Origin: a halophilic archaeon
GTDB lineage: Archaea; Halobacteriota; Halobacteria; Halobacteriales; Haladaptataceae
Length of the DNA: 64,000 nt
Direction: 5' to 3'
NCBI GenBank assembly: GCA_003298465.1
Contig: QNGA01000008.1
Coordinates: 62,001 to 126,000, forward strand
Part shown: piece by piece, positions 63,617 through 64,000 of the stretch
How the letters are laid out: the number at the start of each line of letters is the position of its first letter
Numbering within the stretch: the stretch's first letter is position 1
Notes under the pieces: generated by a model
The model's database searches: none
What the model saw: the letters and a program-made list of their open reading frames with translations, nothing else
Told to the model about the DNA's origin: nothing
Position numbers and translations under genes: made by a program

Positions 63617-63814
63617 ATGGTCGCCGATATCACGATTCACGACGCGTTCTTACTCACGGTCACTGTTGACGACAGGAATCAGCTCTACGAACGAGGCACG
63701 GTGCTCATCGAGGACGATTACATCACGGCGGGACGACCGTCCCAAAGGGGTGATGCGGACATCTTGGCCTCCCGCGTCATCGACGGCGAGGGGGGCTCTA
63801 TTGAAGTTTCATAG
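63617..63814 (+). pseudogene. Truncated amidohydrolase N-terminus
   Basis: A 65-residue frame reads MVADITIHDAFLLTVTVDDR, then RGTVLIEDDYITAGRPSQRG and ILASRVIDGEGGSIEVS. It matches the lead beta-sandwich of the chlorohydrolase/cytosine-deaminase-like amidohydrolases, up to the point where the metal-binding HTH motif would begin. It then stops, so about 380 residues are missing. The DNA after 63800 shows no continuation. A deletion or insertion junction lies here. Confidence 0.6.
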
Positions 63815-63928
63815 GTTTGAAATGCTGCTAACCACTACGCACAAAGTGGAACAGCGGGAGAAGCGGTAACTAACATCGACCGTTTCAAGGTATTGTCGAC
63901 GGGTTGAATCCCGAGAACGCCGCGCGTC

Positions 63929-64000
63929 TCACTCGTTCCTCGTCTCGGTCTTCTCGTCCTCTTCGGTCAATCGAAATCCAGGTCTGGGCGTGTCGAACGG
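63929..64000 (-). CDS. C-terminal end of a gene cut by the window edge
   Basis: The minus strand reads PFDTPRPGFRLTEEDEKTET and RNE before a TGA at 63929. The acidic tail is typical of haloarchaeal proteins. Too little is visible to name it. Confidence 0.35.
   Translation of the reverse strand, partial: PFDTPRPGFRLTEEDEKTETRNE

Overview
The window looks like an accessory replicon or genomic island of a haloarchaeon (class Halobacteria). The evidence is strongly acidic proteins, three HalOD1 output-domain proteins, two bacterio-opsin-activator-type HTH regulators, a DUF1931 histone-fold protein, and DUF5828, DUF2270, DUF5789-like and DUF7344 families. Several starts look leaderless, with a TATA-like box about 30 bases upstream of the start. 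I cannot fix the genus. No rRNA, tRNA, CRISPR array, replication gene or complete insertion sequence was recognised. Intergenic DNA is long and AT-rich, and many genes are broken, so this looks like a region under reduced selection. All family names come from reading the translations; no database search was run.

Layout. 0-4.5 kb: decayed genes (SprT-like protein, small HTH genes, a MOP-domain fragment, a glycosyltransferase) around a histone-fold gene. 4.5-11 kb: a formate/nitrite-type transporter fused to two universal-stress domains, two membrane-protein genes, a phosphoribosyltransferase gene with a transposase scrap at its 3' end, a DoxX-like gene and a broken SDH-type protease gene. 11.3-13.1 kb: an ABCE1/Rli1-like ATPase that has lost every cysteine of its iron-sulfur domain. 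13.6-27 kb: a broken serB, methylglyoxal synthase, HTH regulators, a repeat protein with an S74 chaperone domain, Hsp20, a DJ-1/PfpI protein, a CNNM/CorC-type membrane protein and small haloarchaeal families. 27-38.8 kb: UspA proteins, a site-2-type protease with CBS domains, a second Hsp20, GNAT, a membrane-anchored ferredoxin, HdeD, a frameshifted ZIP transporter and a CPBP protease. A 1.4 kb AT-rich gap at 29.96-31.36 kb carries paired 22-bp palindromes.

39-63 kb is an ion and redox homeostasis block. It holds a relic Mrp antiporter operon (B, E, F and G remain; A, C and D are reduced to scraps), TrkH plus TrkA, cytochrome bd oxidase (cydAB), an aldehyde dehydrogenase, an NDH-2-like flavoprotein, an SLC13-type permease with two RCK_C domains, a DsbA-like protein overlapping a peroxiredoxin, a CPA-type antiporter with RCK domains, CDC48, and two paralogous small membrane proteins with an RCK_C domain. 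The last kilobase holds a broken SpoIIAA/STAS-like gene and a truncated amidohydrolase.

Taken together the intact genes favour potassium and sodium balance, low-oxygen respiration, peroxide and thiol repair and protein quality control, consistent with a general stress island. The features most likely to be undescribed are the cysteine-free ABCE1 paralogue, the paired RCK_C membrane proteins with a pore-loop-like motif, the FNT-Usp-Usp fusion, the archaeal S74 repeat protein, and the R-TTACA-N10-TGTAA-Y palindromes.
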